Shown: piece after piece, positions 63,676 through 64,000 of the stretch
How positions within the stretch are numbered: the stretch's first letter is position 1
Layout of the letters: every line of letters begins with the position of its first letter
Source: Desulfoluna spongiiphila
Lineage (GTDB): Bacteria > Desulfobacterota > Desulfobacteria > Desulfobacterales > Desulfolunaceae
DNA: 64,000 nucleotides
Assembly: GCF_900101345.1 (NCBI RefSeq)
Contig: NZ_FMUX01000016.1
Location: 1-64,000, forward strand
Direction: 5' to 3'
Program-made: the position numbers and the translations under genes
The notes under the pieces: generated by a model
The model's database searches: none
What the model was told of the DNA's origin: nothing
The model's input: the letters and a program-made list of their open reading frames with translations, nothing else

Positions 63676-64000
63676 CCCCCTGACCTCCCAAACCATCAAT
63701 TTCCCATATATCCATAATCATGATCACGAATCGATGGTAGTGATGACCACCCCGGGTCAATCCCTCAGCATGATGGTCCCGCCTGCAGCGCATCGAACGT
63801 GCAGGTCTCCCGATGTCCGCCCCCATGACTCATTCTATATACCCAACGATTAGAATAGGCATACGACACAACCCGCCATGCTTCAACACAAAAATATGGA
63901 GCCATCCATTTCACAGATCCCTGTCGGGGCCCGCGATATTAAAGGAGATTAACGAGACACATTACGAATCAAAAGTACGAGGGATGCCCAGAAAACATCC
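63676..64000. other. Right-edge region, nothing recognised
   Basis: About 325 bp to the window end. No credible gene or repeat. It may hold the methyltransferase promoter. Confidence 0.35.

Overview
The window reads as chromosomal DNA of a GC-rich, marine-type, anaerobic Desulfobacterota (deltaproteobacterial) bacterium. The reasons are a near-complete methylmalonyl-CoA/succinate route (propionate metabolism of the kind used by sulfate reducers), a respiratory reductive dehalogenase operon under a sigma-54 activator, two Na+(K+)/H+-type antiporters, and many short palindromic intergenic repeats. Organohalide-respiring Desulfobacteraceae such as Desulfoluna are a plausible match, but that is inference: there is no rRNA or other marker gene here.

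Layout. 0-2.3 kb: end of an unidentified gene, terminators, a Na+/H+ antiporter. 2.3-9.4 kb: a gene-poor, AT-richer accessory stretch with a DUF6144/V4R-like protein, two paralogous unknown membrane proteins, a DUF1566 lipoprotein, a MITE-like element and fossils of a TolC gene and of an hlyD gene. 9.4-13.1 kb: an intact type I secretion ABC/HlyD pair. 14.6-18.7 kb: meaB, methylmalonyl-CoA mutase and epimerase. 19-24.9 kb: OmpA-like protein, ferritin-like protein, M20-type peptidase, a secreted protein and a secreted matrixin-like metalloprotease. 25-29 kb: acetyl-CoA hydrolase/CoA-transferase, a small membrane protein and a glycosyltransferase. 29.3-32.7 kb: three DNA repair genes (class II photolyase, tag, mutY). 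33-34 kb: a DMT exporter. 34.3-42.7 kb: a minus-strand block tetR-sucC-sucD-sdhC-sdhA-sdhB-maeA. 43-49.6 kb: divergent sigma-54 activator and TPR-rdhA-rdhB-rdhC-like-small protein-DoxX operon. 50-54.2 kb: DMT transporter, flavodoxin-like reductase with divergent HxlR regulator, CPA2 antiporter. 54.2-61 kb: RND efflux operon whose outer-membrane factor is fused to a substrate-binding-like domain. 61.7-63.7 kb: rhodanese-YceI fusion and an ICMT-like membrane methyltransferase.

How the genes work together. Propionyl-CoA-derived methylmalonyl-CoA is epimerised (mce), isomerised to succinyl-CoA (MCM, protected by MeaB), converted to succinate (SucCD or a CoA-transferase), oxidised to fumarate (SdhCAB) and, after a fumarase not seen here, decarboxylated from malate to pyruvate (MaeA). 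A perfect 18-bp palindrome within an identical 20-bp sequence stands upstream of both the mce-MCM-meaB genes and the tetR-suc-sdh-mae block, so the TetR protein probably controls both. The reductive dehalogenase operon has a consensus -24/-12 promoter and its own divergent enhancer-binding protein, which predicts inducible organohalide respiration.

The least explained parts are the composite REP-like family whose second hairpin changes sequence but keeps its pairing, the membrane-protein pair in the type I secretion region, the binding-protein/TolC fusion and the TPR protein coupled to rdhA.
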